Part shown: piece after piece, positions 1 to 10,345 of the stretch | Layout: every line of letters begins with the position of its first letter | How positions within the stretch are numbered: position 1 is the first letter of the stretch | DNA from: Dryomyza anilis | Taxonomy: Eukaryota > Arthropoda > Insecta > Diptera > Dryomyzidae | DNA: 64,000 nucleotides | Assembly: GCA_951804985.1 (NCBI GenBank) | Contig: OX638130.1 | Location: 108,264,040 to 108,328,039 of the forward strand | Direction: 5' to 3' | Notes under the pieces: model-generated | What the model was told of the DNA's origin: nothing | Seen by the model: the letters and a program-made list of their open reading frames with translations, nothing else | Database searches by the model: none | Made by a program: the position numbers and the translations under genes

Positions 1-3000
1 TAGACATTGAATACCTAATTTCCCACTGTAAATTTCATATAAATCGATCCGTGGGTTCTGGAAATATAAGGTTTTGAAAATCGATTTTTAAAAAATTTCT
101 TTAATTGGCCATAACTCCTAAACGGAGCGTCCTAGAGGGTTGAAAGTAGGCGCTTTTTATAGACATTGAATGCCTAATTTCCCACTGTAAATTTCATATA
201 AATCGATCCGTGGGTTCTGGAAATATAAGGTTTTGAAAAATCGATTTTTAAAAAATTTCTTTAATTGGCCATAACTCCTAAACGGAGCGTCCTAGAGGGT
301 TGAAAGTAGGCGCTTTTTATAGACATTGAACGCCTAATTTTTCACTGTAAATTTCATATAAATCGATCTGTGGGTTCTGGAAATATAAGGTTTTGAAAAT
401 CGATTTTTAAAAAATTTCTTTAATTGGCCATAACTCCTAAACGGAGCGTCCTAGAGGGTTGAAAGTAGGCGCTTTTTATAGACATTGAATGCCTAATTTC
501 CCACTGTAAATTTCATATAAATCGATCTGTGGGTTCTGGAAATATAAGGTTTTGAAAATCGATTTTTAAAAAATTTCTTTAATTGGCCATAACTCCTAAA
601 CGGAGCGTCCTAGAGGGTTGAAAGTAGGAGCTTTTTATAGACATTGAATGCCTAATTTCCCACTGTAAATTTCATATAAATCGATCCGTGTGTTCTGGAA
701 ATATAAGGTTTTGAAAATCGATTTTTAAAAAATGTCTTTAATTGGCCATAACTCCTAAACGGAGCGTCCTAGAGGGTTGATAGTAGGCGCTTTTTATAGA
801 CATTGAATGCCTAATTTCCCACTGTAAATTTCATATAAATCGATCCGTGTGTTCTGGAAATATAAGTTTTTGAAAATCGATTTTTAAAAAATGTCTTTAA
901 TTGGCCATAACTCTTAAACGGAGCGTCCTAGAGGGTTGAAAGTAGGCGCTTTTTATAGACATTGAACGCCTAATTTTTCACTGTAAATTTCATATAAATC
1001 GATCCGTGGGTTCTGGAAATACTGGGTTTTGAAAATCGATTTTTAAAAAATTTCTTTAATTGGCCATAACTCCTAAACGGAGCGTCCTAGAGGGTTGAAA
1101 GCAGGCGCTTTTTATAGACATTGAACACATAACTTCTAAACGGAGCGTCCTAGAGGGTTGAAAGTAGGCGCTTTTTATATACATTGAACGCCTAATTTTC
1201 CACTGTAAATTTCATATAAATCGATCCGTGTGTTCTGGAAATATAAGGTTTTGAAAATCGATTTTTAAAAAATGTCTTTAATTGGCCATAACTCCTAAAC
1301 GGAGCGTCCTAGAGGGTTGATAGTAGGCGCTTTTTATAGACATTGAATGCCTAATTTCCCACTGTAAATTTCATATAAATCGATCCGTGGGTTCTGGAAA
1401 TATAAGGTTTTGAAAATTCGATTTTTAAAAAATTTCTTTAATTGGCCATATCTTCTAAACGGAGCGTTCTAGAGGGTTGAAAGTAGGCGCTTTTTATAGA
1501 CATTGAACGCCTAATTTTTCACTGTAAATTTCATATAAATCGATCTGTGGGTTCTGGAAATATAAGGTTTGGAAAATCGATTTTTAAAAAATTTCTTTAA
1601 TTGGCCATAACTCCTAAACGGAGCGTCCTAGAGGGTTGAAAGTAGGCGCTTTTTATAGACATTGAATGCCTAATTTCCCACTGTAAATTTCATATAAATC
1701 GATCCGTGGGTTCTGGAAATACTGGGTTTTGAAAATCGATTTTTAAAAAATTTCTTTAATTGGCCATAACTCCTAAACGGAGCGTCCTAGAGGGTTGAAA
1801 GCAGGCGCTTTTTATAGACATTGAACACATAACTTCTAAACGGAGCGTCCTAGAGGGTTGAAAGTAGGCGCTTTTTATATACATTGAACGCCTAATTTTC
1901 CACTGTAAATTTCATATAAATCGTTCCGTGGGTTCTGGAAATATAAGGTTTTGAAAATCGATTTTTAAACTTCTAAACGGAGCGTCCTAGAGGGTTGAAA
2001 GCAGGCGCTTTTTATAGACATTGAATGCCTAATTTTCCACTGTAAATTTCATATAAATCGATCCGTGGGTTCTGGAAATATAAGGTTTTGAAAATCGATT
2101 TTTAAAAAATTTCTTTAATTGGCCATAACTCCTAAACGGAGCGTCCTAGAGGGTTGAAAGTAGGCGCTTTTTATAGACATTGACTGCCTAATTTTCCACT
2201 GTAAATTTCATATAAATCGATCCGTGGGTTCTGGAAATATAAGGTTTTGAAAATCGATTTTTAAAAAATTTCTTTAATTGGCCATAACTCCTAAACGGAG
2301 CGTCCTAGAGGCTTTTTATAGACATTAAATGCCTAATTTTCCACTGTAAATTTCATATAAATCGATCCGTGGGTTCTGGAAATACTGGGTTTTGAAAATC
2401 GATTTTTAAAAAATGTCTTTAATTGGCCATAACTTCTAAACGGAGCGTCCTAGAGGGTTGAAAGTAGGCGCTTTTTATAGACATTGAATGCCTAATTTTC
2501 CACTGTAAATTTCATATAAATCGATCCGTGGGTTCTGGAAATATAAGGTTTTGAAAATCGATTTTTAAAAAATTTCTTTAATTGGCCATAACTCCTAAAC
2601 GGAGCGTCCTAGAGGGTTGAAAGTAGGCGCTTTTTATAGACATTGAATGCCTAATTTCCCAATGTAAATTTCATATAAATCGATCCGTGGGTTCTGGAAA
2701 TATAAGGTTTTGAAAAATCGATTTTTAAAAAATTTCTTTAATTGGCCATAACTTCTAAACGGAGCGTCCTAGAGGGTTGAAAGTAGGCGCTTTTTATAGA
2801 CATTGAACGCCTAATTTTCCACTGTAAATTTCATATAAATCGATCCGTGGGCTCTGGAAATACTGGGTTTTGAAAATCGATTTTTAAAAAATTTCTTTAA
2901 TTGGCCATAACTCCTAAACGGAGCGTCCTAGAGGGTTGAAAGCAGGCGCTTTTTATAGACATTAAATGCCTAATTTTCCACTGTAAATTTCATATAAATC

Positions 3001-3548
3001 GATCCGTGGGTTCTGGAAATATAAGGTTTTGAAAATCGATTTTTAAAAAATTTCTTTAATTGGCCATAACTCCTAAACGGAGCGTCCTAGAGGGTTGAAA
3101 GTAGGCGCTTTTTATAGACATTAAATGCCTAATTTTCCACTGTAAATTTCATATAAATCGATCCGTGGGTTCTGGAAATATAAGGTTTTGAAAATCGATT
3201 TTTAAAAAATTTCTTTAATTGGCCATAACTTCTAAACGGAGCGTCCTAGAGGGTTGAAAGTAGGCGCTTTTTATAGACATTGAACGCCTAATTTTCCACT
3301 GTAAATTTCATATAAATCGATCCGTGGGCTCTGGAAATACTGGGTTTTGAAAATCGATTTTTAAAAAATTTCTTTAATTGGCCATAACTCCTAAACGGAG
3401 CGTCCTAGAGGGTTGAAAGTAGGCGCTTTTTATAGACATTGAATGCCTAATTTCCCACTGTAAATTTCATATAAATCGATCCGTGGGTTCTGGAAATATA
3501 AGGTTTTGAAAATCGATTCTTAAAAAATGTCTTTAAATGGCCATAACT
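1..3548. repeat. 159-bp satellite array (SatA), left edge open
   Basis: About 23 head-to-tail monomers, period 159 bp, recognisable by TAGACATTGAAYGCCTAAT, AAATCGATCCGTGGGTTCTG and AAACGGAGCGTCCTAGAGGG. Monomers differ at only a few positions, so the array is well homogenised. It holds the 12-bp palindrome AAAATCGATTTT in nearly every copy. Higher-order structure is visible: a truncated 63-bp monomer at 1115-1177 recurs 700 bp later at about 1815, and a GGGCTCTGG variant recurs 477 bp (three monomers) apart at 2851 and 3328. Other shortened monomers lie near 1970 and 2308. The array enters from the left edge of the window, so its full length is unknown. No coding potential. The satellite family is not one I can name. 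Confidence 0.97.
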
Positions 3549-3845
3549 CCTAAACGGAGCGTCGTAGGGGGGTCAAAGTTGGCATATTTTATAGGTGGAT
3601 TTTGCAGATTTAAATTCCCTTTTAAATTATTCTAATCGAGCAACGGAATCCAAAGGAATCCTAGAATATTTAAAACATTTCATTTAAACGCTCATAACTC
3701 TAGAACGGAGCTTCGTAGAGGGGTCAAAGTTGGCATATTTTATAAGTGGGTTTTGCAGATTTAATTTGCCTTTTAAATTATTCCAATTGATCAACGGAAT
3801 ATAAAGGAATTCTTCAATATTTTAAAGTTTGCTTTAAACGATAAT
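3549..3845. repeat. Diverged SatA-related monomers at array edge
   Basis: Two copies of a sister monomer about 147 bp long follow the homogeneous array. They keep the CATAACTC..AACGGAGC core but read CGTAGRGGGGTCAAAGTTGG where SatA has CTAGAGGGTTGAAAGT, and continue with unrelated sequence (TTTTGCAGATTTAA, then GCAACGGAAT). This is the usual pattern of an array boundary that escaped homogenisation. Confidence 0.85.
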
Positions 3846-4380
3846 TCCTTGTTGAACAGACTGTATTTTTTTTAGCATCATTTGTGCTTTTTTACGCATC
3901 ATATTTGAATGATTTGAAATTAAATTGAATTTTGGATCTGATTAACCTTGTTAACCAAAACATTGACTACAACTCACATTACATAAATTTGTATAAAAAA
4001 GGTATTTCGAATAAGTGCGACCCATCTAAATTTAACTCCAAAGAAAAAACAAAACAACGATTCAAGCTAAAGCACCTGCTTCACTACATGATGATCACCA
4101 TGTGTATTTCGAAAATACCTAAGTGGATGAGTTTTAAATCAAATATATTTCGCACGCATTCAAATTTACATAACTTTATTTTAATTTCCCACAAATTTAT
4201 TTTATTTCTAATATTTATTTTGCATAAAGTTTACATCAAAATTTGTCTGATACGCTATGATTTTATATTATTTACAGTTGTTGCATAGCTGCACTAACGA
4301 TATGACCTACTGCACCTGCTGATTATAGCTGTTTAACTCAATTGCGGTATTTTTTGCATTTATTTTCTATTAATATAAAT
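3846..4380. other. AT-rich unique DNA, no feature recognised
   Basis: An open frame of 118 codons starts here with TTG at 3932, but its composition (Ile, Lys, Phe, Asn) is that of random AT-rich DNA and no domain is visible. I see no repeat, RNA gene or motif. Confidence 0.6.
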
Positions 4381-5000
4381 ATCAAAGTTATAGACAGACG
4401 TTTCACTCTATATAGGGTATTGGGTGCTTGATTTTAGACTTCCTGTCTGTCGCACGATCATTAGCTGCGCCAACCGAATAACAGATGTACCGACCGACTG
4501 ACTGAATGGGTGACTTACCTACTGTCTTCCCGTGCATGCATTCGATTTATTGCTGTGCGGTAATAATCGGCTCTAATAATGCAGCCATGGGCAAGTAATA
4601 AAATACCGCAAACCATCACCATCACAATCAACAACTTTTTACTATAAAATAGCAAGTGTATCGCATTGCAATAAACCGTGCCCTGTGGACAATCAATCGT
4701 TAGACAGACTGGCCGATAGGTACGGTACGCTACGGTTTTCTATGTCTTTGATGTACAATCATCATCATCATCATCGTAGTTTGTAGTGTATAGGCCGGTT
4801 CTTCATTGGTGTTGTGTGATTTGCCTCGGATTTGACACGATTGTGTGGGGCTTCACTTTCACTCTCGTTTCGTCGCCGCTGGTAGCTGGTATACAACAGA
4901 CTATATGTTAACTGAATGATCGTGTTTACACTACAAATCAAATTGTTTTTGTCGTGCAAATATCATTGATTAGATAACCTTTTTGAAAATTCGATTGATT
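4381..5000. other. GC-richer unique island, possible regulatory DNA
   Basis: Composition rises clearly above the flanks and the DNA is not shared with any repeat in the window. It holds several homeodomain-like words (CAATCAATCG, CGATTTATTG, AATAATCGG) and a short CAT-trinucleotide run near 4760. A 62-codon minus-strand frame (4771-4959) lacks convincing features. Intronic or intergenic regulatory DNA is my reading; it is an inference from composition and uniqueness only. Confidence 0.35.
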
Positions 5001-5211
5001 CACCAATTATGTTAGAAATTAAATTTATATTATAACCATGGAGCTGATTGTCGATGATGATCCGTCTATTACGTAGATGGAAATAAATTTCTTAAACTGC
5101 AGTAGAATTATTTGCGAATGCAAATTAGTTGAGTTTTATTTATTTCAATAAATTCTACTTGATATATATATTTGATATATATAGTTACACTACTCAACCA
5201 AACGTGAAAAT

Positions 5212-5572
5212 GTCATGAACATCCCATACATCAATTCTATATAATTCGTGGTTGCCTGTTTTGACTGCATACTCAGTTTTTTTTTTCAATTACATAATTT
5301 TTTTAAGAAAATTGCGCTTGATATTTTAGCCTCTATTTAAAAAAATACAGTCCCTTAAACAACTAGTTATCTAAAAAACTATAAACGCAATTTTACTTTC
5401 AATTGTCAAAACTAATTACAATATACCGTTAAATACTATTATTCCCATAGGTTTTTGAGATATTTAAATTTAAACTCGAACAATATTGATTTTTTAGAGT
5501 ATTTTTGGACGACTTTTTAGCATTGTGAATCTAAGGAAAACGATTTATGGTTATTCATAGTTCAAACTAGTG
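5212..5572 (+). repeat. Dispersed repeat DR1, copy 1
   Basis: Begins near CATACATCAATTCTATATAA, continues through ACTGCATACTCAGTTTTTTT and ends near ATGGTTATTCATAGTTCAAA. The same order of blocks recurs at 30.1, 33.1, 34.4 (inverted) and 51.4 kb (inverted), with fragments at 9.1 and 58.8 kb. Length about 370 bp, no coding potential, and no terminal inverted repeat that I can see. It is a non-autonomous repeat of unknown class. Confidence 0.85.
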
Positions 5573-5892
5573 ATGGGCGCGTGTCGTGCTTTTTTCGTGT
5601 CTCGCTCGAAAATCTGAGTTCGTGCGTGCAAATCTCCGTGCGTGCTAGTTGTTGCCGTGGCAGTGCGTGTCCGTGCCTTTAAAATCAGGCACGAGCCCAT
5701 CTAAAGTTTCTATTTAAAAAAAAACCCTTTACTTCGAGCATCAGAAAATAAAAATTTCGTGGTATTTTAACCAGGGAGAACACACACTTTGGAATATCGG
5801 TGTCGGTTCCACACATTTTTTAATAACGATTCCGGTTCTTTGCGGTCCCCGACAGATTCCGATTCTGGAGAGGTTCCGATTCAGAAAATAGT
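5573..5892. other. CGTG-word block and GGTTCCGATTC-rich DNA
   Basis: 5573-5705 is rich in GTGCGTG/CGTGTC words and bounded by imperfect inverted ends (TGATGGGCGCG and CGAGCCCATC), a look seen in hAT-type MITEs, but no 8-bp target duplication is readable. 5800-5890 contains degenerate repeats of GGTTCCGATTC. Confidence 0.4.
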
Positions 5893-6068
5893 ACAGTGCC
5901 AAAGTTAATTTATAATAAGGGGCCATATAGAACCGGTACCGAAACCGATTTAAAAAATGTGTGGAGCCGGAACCCATTTAACAGTGCCAAAGTTAATTTA
6001 TAATAAGGGGCCATATAGAACCGGTACCGAAACCGATTTAAAAAATGTGTGGAGCCGGAACCCATTTA
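5893..6068. repeat. Perfect 88-bp tandem duplication
   Basis: Two copies (5893-5980 and 5981-6068) starting ACAGTGCCAAAGTTAATT and ending GGAACCCATTTA appear identical base for base, which implies a very recent duplication. Short open frames on both strands here are by-products. Confidence 0.95.
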
Positions 6069-6233
6069 ATTTTTTTGGTTGGAATCGGAATCGCTATTTT
6101 TATACCCTACACTAAGAGTGAAAGGGTATATTCAATTTGGTACGCCGTTTGTAACACCCAGAAGGAAGCATCTCCGGTATGGAAAAGTATATATATTCTT
6201 GATCAGCATGGCCTTCTGAGTCGGTTTAGCGAT

Positions 6234-6303
6234 GTCCGTCTGTCTGTCCGTCTGTCTGTCTGTCTGTCTGTCTGTATGTCTGTATGTCCGTCTGTCTGTC
6301 TGT
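6234..6303. repeat. GTCY microsatellite inside helentron-like element
   Basis: About 17 units of GTCT/GTCC/GTAT in a row. This is the proto-microsatellite expected at this place in mini-me type elements, not an independent locus. It opens reading frames on both strands that are artefacts. Confidence 0.95.
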
Positions 6304-6633
6304 TGAAATCACTACTACTTAAACAATTGAAGAGTTCGTTAAACTGAAGATCATAATTTAGATTACCTGTGATCTGACTATTTATATTCAAATAATTCAT
6401 AGCAAATTTACATCTACAGTTCAGTTTTACTGTATACGTGCTTAGGTAAACTTTTTTGGTCAAATATATATTGACTTCATGCTCAAAAACATGGAAACAT
6501 GGTTCCAAAAAAAAAAATAGAAATTCGGTACACCTACCCATTTGTAAATATGGGTATCAAATGATAGGAAATTCTTCAGCGATTGAAAGTTTGTAGTTAT
6601 TTTCAGGATTTGTATACCCTGGTGACCTATATA

Positions 6634-7679
6634 CCGTCAACTGGGGTGAATTTAGATTTTCAGAGGTGATTTTGGCCAAACAAAAAATAATGTTTGCAAT
6701 CAAATTTTCTCAGCATCCAAGTGACTTACAGATTTTATCTGCGTAATGATATTTCCTTAACTTTAAACACTCAAATTCCAACATATTAACATTTTTGTAA
6801 ATTTAGCTAAAAAGCATTAATTTTATTTACGAGCAAAATCAATTTAATATGTAAAATATACGTATGCTATTAATACGTTACATTGTTTATGTTAGAAATT
6901 AATATATTTTCTTTCTAATAAACCAAATATGTATTGTCATTTTAGTCCATTACTATTTTTAATTATTTATTTTATTTAATCGTTCTTAAAATTAATGTTT
7001 TTGGGGTGACTTTGGCCCGAGTTAAATTCGCCCCAAACTATACCTGGGGGTGACTTTGACCCGGTTAAAACCCACACAAATAATTCGAACGTGTATACCC
7101 AATGTTAAAATAACTCATGTGAAATTGTAGGTTTATTTGTTCCATTATTTTCCAAATATATACTATATTTTCCCATTTTTAAAATAAACGTGTTTGAATT
7201 TTAGTTACTTTTTTATTTAATATCAGATATTGACATAACAATATAAATGGAAAACAATTGAATTGAGTTAATTGCAAGACTAAGGCGGGTACAAACTTGA
7301 AGTGGCCATTCTATGACACATGATATAGTGTCATAGAAGACTATGACACTATATCATCATAAATGTTTTACTGAAAATCCAGATCAATTGAAAGCCATAT
7401 TTTTCTAATAATAAGTATGGTCCATAAAAACATAGATAAAATTGGTGATTAACATGTTTGGGCCAAAGTCACCTCACCCGCGAGGTGACTGAACCATTTT
7501 TATTTTTTTATAATTACTGTTATTACGCCATGGAATTTTGATTACTGATGCTTAAAGAGGACATACTTACAATATTTTATAAAAGAATGAAATATTAATT
7601 CCATTAGAAAATAGCGAATTATGAGTATTACAAAATCAACATATACAGTTTTTCGGGTCAAAGTCACCCCAGTTGACGG
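6634..7679. mobile_element. Non-autonomous TA-target DNA transposon nested in helentron-like element
   Basis: Terminal inverted repeats CCGTCAACTGGGGTGA (left) and its exact complement (right end), at least 16 bp, flanked by TA on both sides (6632-6633 and 7680-7681). The undisturbed host sequence can be read in the sister copy at 17.69 kb, which has a single TA at this point, so both the boundaries and the target duplication are confirmed inside the window. Subterminal copies of GGGGTGACTTTGRCCC occur in both orientations. TA duplication places it with Tc1/mariner-like elements. No transposase frame remains in the 1,046 bp. Confidence 0.9.
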
Positions 7680-7743
7680 TACCACTTTAAATGGTAACCA
7701 CACATATATGTAGGGTATTTATAGTCGGCTAAGACCGACTATA

Positions 7744-8114
7744 ATTTTGATAATCCTAACTATCATAATAACACCAAATTTAAAATTTCCCATGTGATCT
7801 AACCTTCCCAACTGGTTTCATTCTAAGTAGTGGATGAAAACGGCCTGAAAATAAAGGGTATAAACGAAATTATTTTTACAAAGTCAAATGCGGATATTAT
7901 TGTCAAAGCAAATAATGAAAATAAATCCCGTAAACTAAAAAATTCCTTGATTTATGACAAACAAAAAAATTAACAAGTTGTCAATTATAAGTGATCGATC
8001 ATTGTTCACAATTTGTGTAGCTAACCGGTATAGCATGTGAATCCCGGCTAACTTAGAAATATGACAATTCGATTTCGAGAGACCATCTTCATAAATAGTT
8101 AATGTGAATCAGGT
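7744..8114. other. AT-rich unique DNA, nothing recognised
   Basis: No repeat shared within the window, no credible reading frame and no RNA gene seen. Confidence 0.5.
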
Positions 8115-8425
8115 GTAGCCGCGGTAGCTCAGTGGTTAGTGCGTTGGACTGCGAGCCGAAAGATCCTCTGTTCAAGCCTGGACTGGGGCTAACAACATCT
8201 TTTCATAGAAACATTTTTCTATACCGCGCTATCTCTCCGCAGTAAATGGCAAATCTACGAGAGTAAAACATTGCCTATGAAAAGCTCTCACCCGCCGTTC
8301 GGATTTGGCAATAAACTGTAGATCCCACCACTTTGAGTACAAATATAACACGCATAGCTCAAAAATGGTGAGAGAGCACGGCCTAAGTTCTTATAGGACT
8401 GTAGTGCCAAACTATTAAGTATTAT
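8115..8425 (+). mobile_element. tRNA-derived SINE, family S1, copy 1
   Basis: The head is tRNA-like, with an RNA polymerase III A box (TAGCTCAGTGG, 8125-8135) and B box (GTTCAAGCC, 8170-8178). It is followed by a tRNA-unrelated body whose CTTTTCATAG and CTATGAAAAG words can pair, and ends in AT-rich sequence. Probable 8-bp target duplication AATCAGGT at 8107-8114 and 8426-8433. A second copy at 37,969 shares the whole body, which defines the family length as about 300 bp. It is not a functional tRNA, because the anticodon arm and acceptor stem are not maintained. Confidence 0.88.
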
Positions 8426-9117
8426 AATCAGGTCAAAATCAGTGTTAAATCTGTTAAATCTAAGCCCAACAATCCTTTGAAGATCTGGCAAAAAATAATG
8501 TAATATATACATTGTACAATGTATCTGGCAAGACCTTGAGCTCGCAAAAACAATATTTTTGCAATATCTCTATTTAAGGTCAAAAAACAAACAACAATTT
8601 ATTTCACATTTTCAAAAAGTAAAGATGAGATTTAAATTGAGATCCTTTAAAGTTCCAAATAAAATCGAAAAAATGGATTAAAGATTCAAATAAGCGAGCG
8701 TTGAAACTGTTAAAACCCGTATAGAACAATATGATACAATTTGTTTGAAAGGATATAACCCTCCAAACTGCTCTAAGCTAGGTCCAGATTTAAAATTTTT
8801 GGTTTAAGCAAATTAAATTTTTTGTAAAATATTGAAACTTTTGTAAAACTGAAATAAAATAAGAGATAGTTGGATTAGAGTTATCATTATAGTTAGAAAA
8901 AAGGTGTCCAACCGCTGATGGTGGGATGCAAGATTAAAATACAAAAATTCGTCCTATCTCATTCAGAAATTTTAATCTTTAACTGTTTTTAAAAACTATG
9001 GAATATTGTTCTTCATTTGTGATATAATTTTTTCTTTTACCATGTTAAGTTTTTAAGTTATGAATAAAAGAAAATGTGAAAATAATTTCGTTTACACCCT
9101 TTACTATTGCAATTTTC
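8426..9117. other. AT-rich DNA, nothing recognised
   Basis: No repeated block, motif or credible reading frame found. Confidence 0.5.
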
Positions 9118-9205
9118 TCAAAAACGTTACGTAACAGAAAAAAAAAATAACTGAGTATGCTGGCCAACTCAGCACCATTATATAGAATTGATGTATGGAT
9201 GATAT
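9118..9205 (-). repeat. DR1 fragment
   Basis: Reverse-oriented match to the 5' part of DR1: ACTGAGTATGC followed by ATATAGAATTGATGTATGG. The remaining part of the repeat is missing. Confidence 0.75.
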
Positions 9206-9265
9206 ACAATAACTCATATTTGTGATAGATGTTTTACTATTGAATGTCATTTTCGTTTCACGATT

Positions 9266-9513
9266 CGTCGTTGTAGAACGAAAAGTCACCAAATACATTT
9301 TTATGAAAAACTTAAATTTCGAGTTTGTTGATTAATATTATAAAAAGTAATTGATACATTTTTTAAAGTTGAAATATCAATATATAGATTTACATTTTCT
9401 TATCATGTGGTAAAAAAAATTGAGATCATCAATTAAAAATTGACAGATATATAAAGATTTTTGTAAATGAATTTTTGAAAATGTATTTGGTGACTTTTCG
9501 TTCTACAACGACG
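9266..9513. mobile_element. 248-bp foldback MITE
   Basis: Both ends carry CGTCGTTGTAGAACGAAAAG in opposite orientation, continuing as GTCACCAAATACATTTT, giving near-perfect inverted repeats of about 36 bp around an AT-rich centre. No clear target duplication, so the superfamily is open. Confidence 0.85.
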
Positions 9514-9581
9514 TTATATTCTTCTGAATTCTGACTTTGAATTAATTTATTATGATTCTTAGAATTATATTTATTACTAGC

Positions 9582-10345
9582 TGGACCCGTGCACGACTCG
9601 TGCCAAGATTTTGTGAATTAAAAGATATGGAGCGATTTTATTAATATAAAAAACATTATTATTATTTATGTCAGGGGCCCGTGCTTGGCTGTGGAAATTT
9701 TTTATTGGTTTTATAAATGTAGTAACCAAATAATAAATCTCCGCCAAAACAACTTTTCTCAAAGACAATTTTTTCTCAGACTGCCCCGTAAAATTCTTCC
9801 CGGTAGAAATATTCCCGTAGAACTCATTCCGGTAGAATTGTTTCCGGTAGAATTATTTCCCGTAGAATTCTTCTCCGTAGAGTTTTAGTGTGGTGAGTTT
9901 CAGTGTGGTGAGTTTAGTGAAAGGTTGGTGAATTTTGGTGTGGTGAGTTTTAGTGTGGTAAGTTTTAGTGTGGTGAGTTTTAGTGTGGTAAGTTTCAGTG
10001 TGGTGAATTTTATTGTGGTGAGTTTCAGTGTGGTGAGTTTTAGTGTGGTGAGTTTTAGTGTGGTGAATTTTAGTGTGGTGAGTTCCATTATGGTGATTTT
10101 TAATGTGGCGTGGTTGCTTTTGTATATTTTTTTGTATTTGAGTTTTTTGTTTCATCTTTTTAGCTTGTGTATGTGCTGAGTTATGTCGTTTGGAATGTTT
10201 AGGTTGTATGGGAGGTACCACGCCACTTTGTCCAATCTCGCCCATATATAGTTAAATCGGTTCAGCGGTTTAGACGTGATGCTGGAACAAACAGACAGAC
10301 GGACCAAGAGTTTTATCATAATTTGTTTTTATAGATTCGATATAT
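9582..10345 (+). repeat. Dispersed repeat DR2, copy 1, with internal minisatellite
   Basis: Opens with CTGGACCCGTGCACGACTCG, passes through short units around CCGTAGAA and a 15-bp minisatellite, then reads GGAGGTACCACGCC, and closes with GGTTCAGCGGTTTAGACGTG and a run of CAGACAGACGGAC. The same order (minisatellite, then CCACGCC, then CAGCCGTTTTGACGT, then ACATACAGACATA) recurs at 18.3-18.8 kb, and a version without minisatellite at 11.7 kb. Non-coding, class unknown. Confidence 0.75.
9880..10090. repeat. 15-bp minisatellite (AGTTTTAGTGTGGTG)n
   Basis: About 14 units. A 15-bp period is five codons, so several frames stay open on both strands and yield repeat peptides (SFSVV forward; HHTKT and LTTLK reverse). 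These are by-products of the repeat and not genes. A shorter, diverged version lies at 18,330-18,400 within the related DR2 copy. Confidence 0.95.

Larger units (their letters stand above)
6099..7743 (+). mobile_element. Helentron-like (mini-me/DINE-1-type) element, copy 1, split by a transposon
   Basis: Starts with an inverted pair (TATACCCTACAC and GGGTATA), then (TA)n plus the TTGATCAGCATGGCCTTCTG core, then a GTCY microsatellite, and ends with the hairpin TAGTCGGCTAAGACCGACTA preceded by GTAGGGTA. The (TA)n-core-(GTCY)n order is the published hallmark of dipteran mini-me/DINE-1 elements, now placed with non-autonomous helentrons. Without the 1,046-bp insertion at 6634-7679 the element is about 600 bp. 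Related copies lie at 13.4, 17.6, 33.5 and 40.5 kb. It encodes no protein of its own. Confidence 0.85.

Noticed and set aside
1..3548. CRISPR array
   Set aside because: The 159-bp units are contiguous without unique spacers, and the context is eukaryotic.
3932..4288. 118-codon open frame after the satellite
   Set aside because: TTG start, Ile/Lys/Phe/Asn-rich composition expected from AT-rich DNA, no motif.
5573..5705. hAT-type MITE
   Set aside because: Ends GATGGGC/GCCCATC are suggestive, but no 8-bp target duplication can be read.
6045..6541. Open frames on both strands with Ser/Val/Cys or Thr/Asp/Arg runs
   Set aside because: Translations of the GTCY microsatellite in a helentron-like element.
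8115..8190. tRNA gene
   Set aside because: A and B boxes are present, but the cloverleaf is not maintained and the sequence continues into a repeated SINE body with a second copy elsewhere.
9853..10245. 130-codon frame with HHTKTHHTK repeats and overlapping repeat peptides
   Set aside because: The 15-bp minisatellite keeps several frames open on both strands; not a protein gene.
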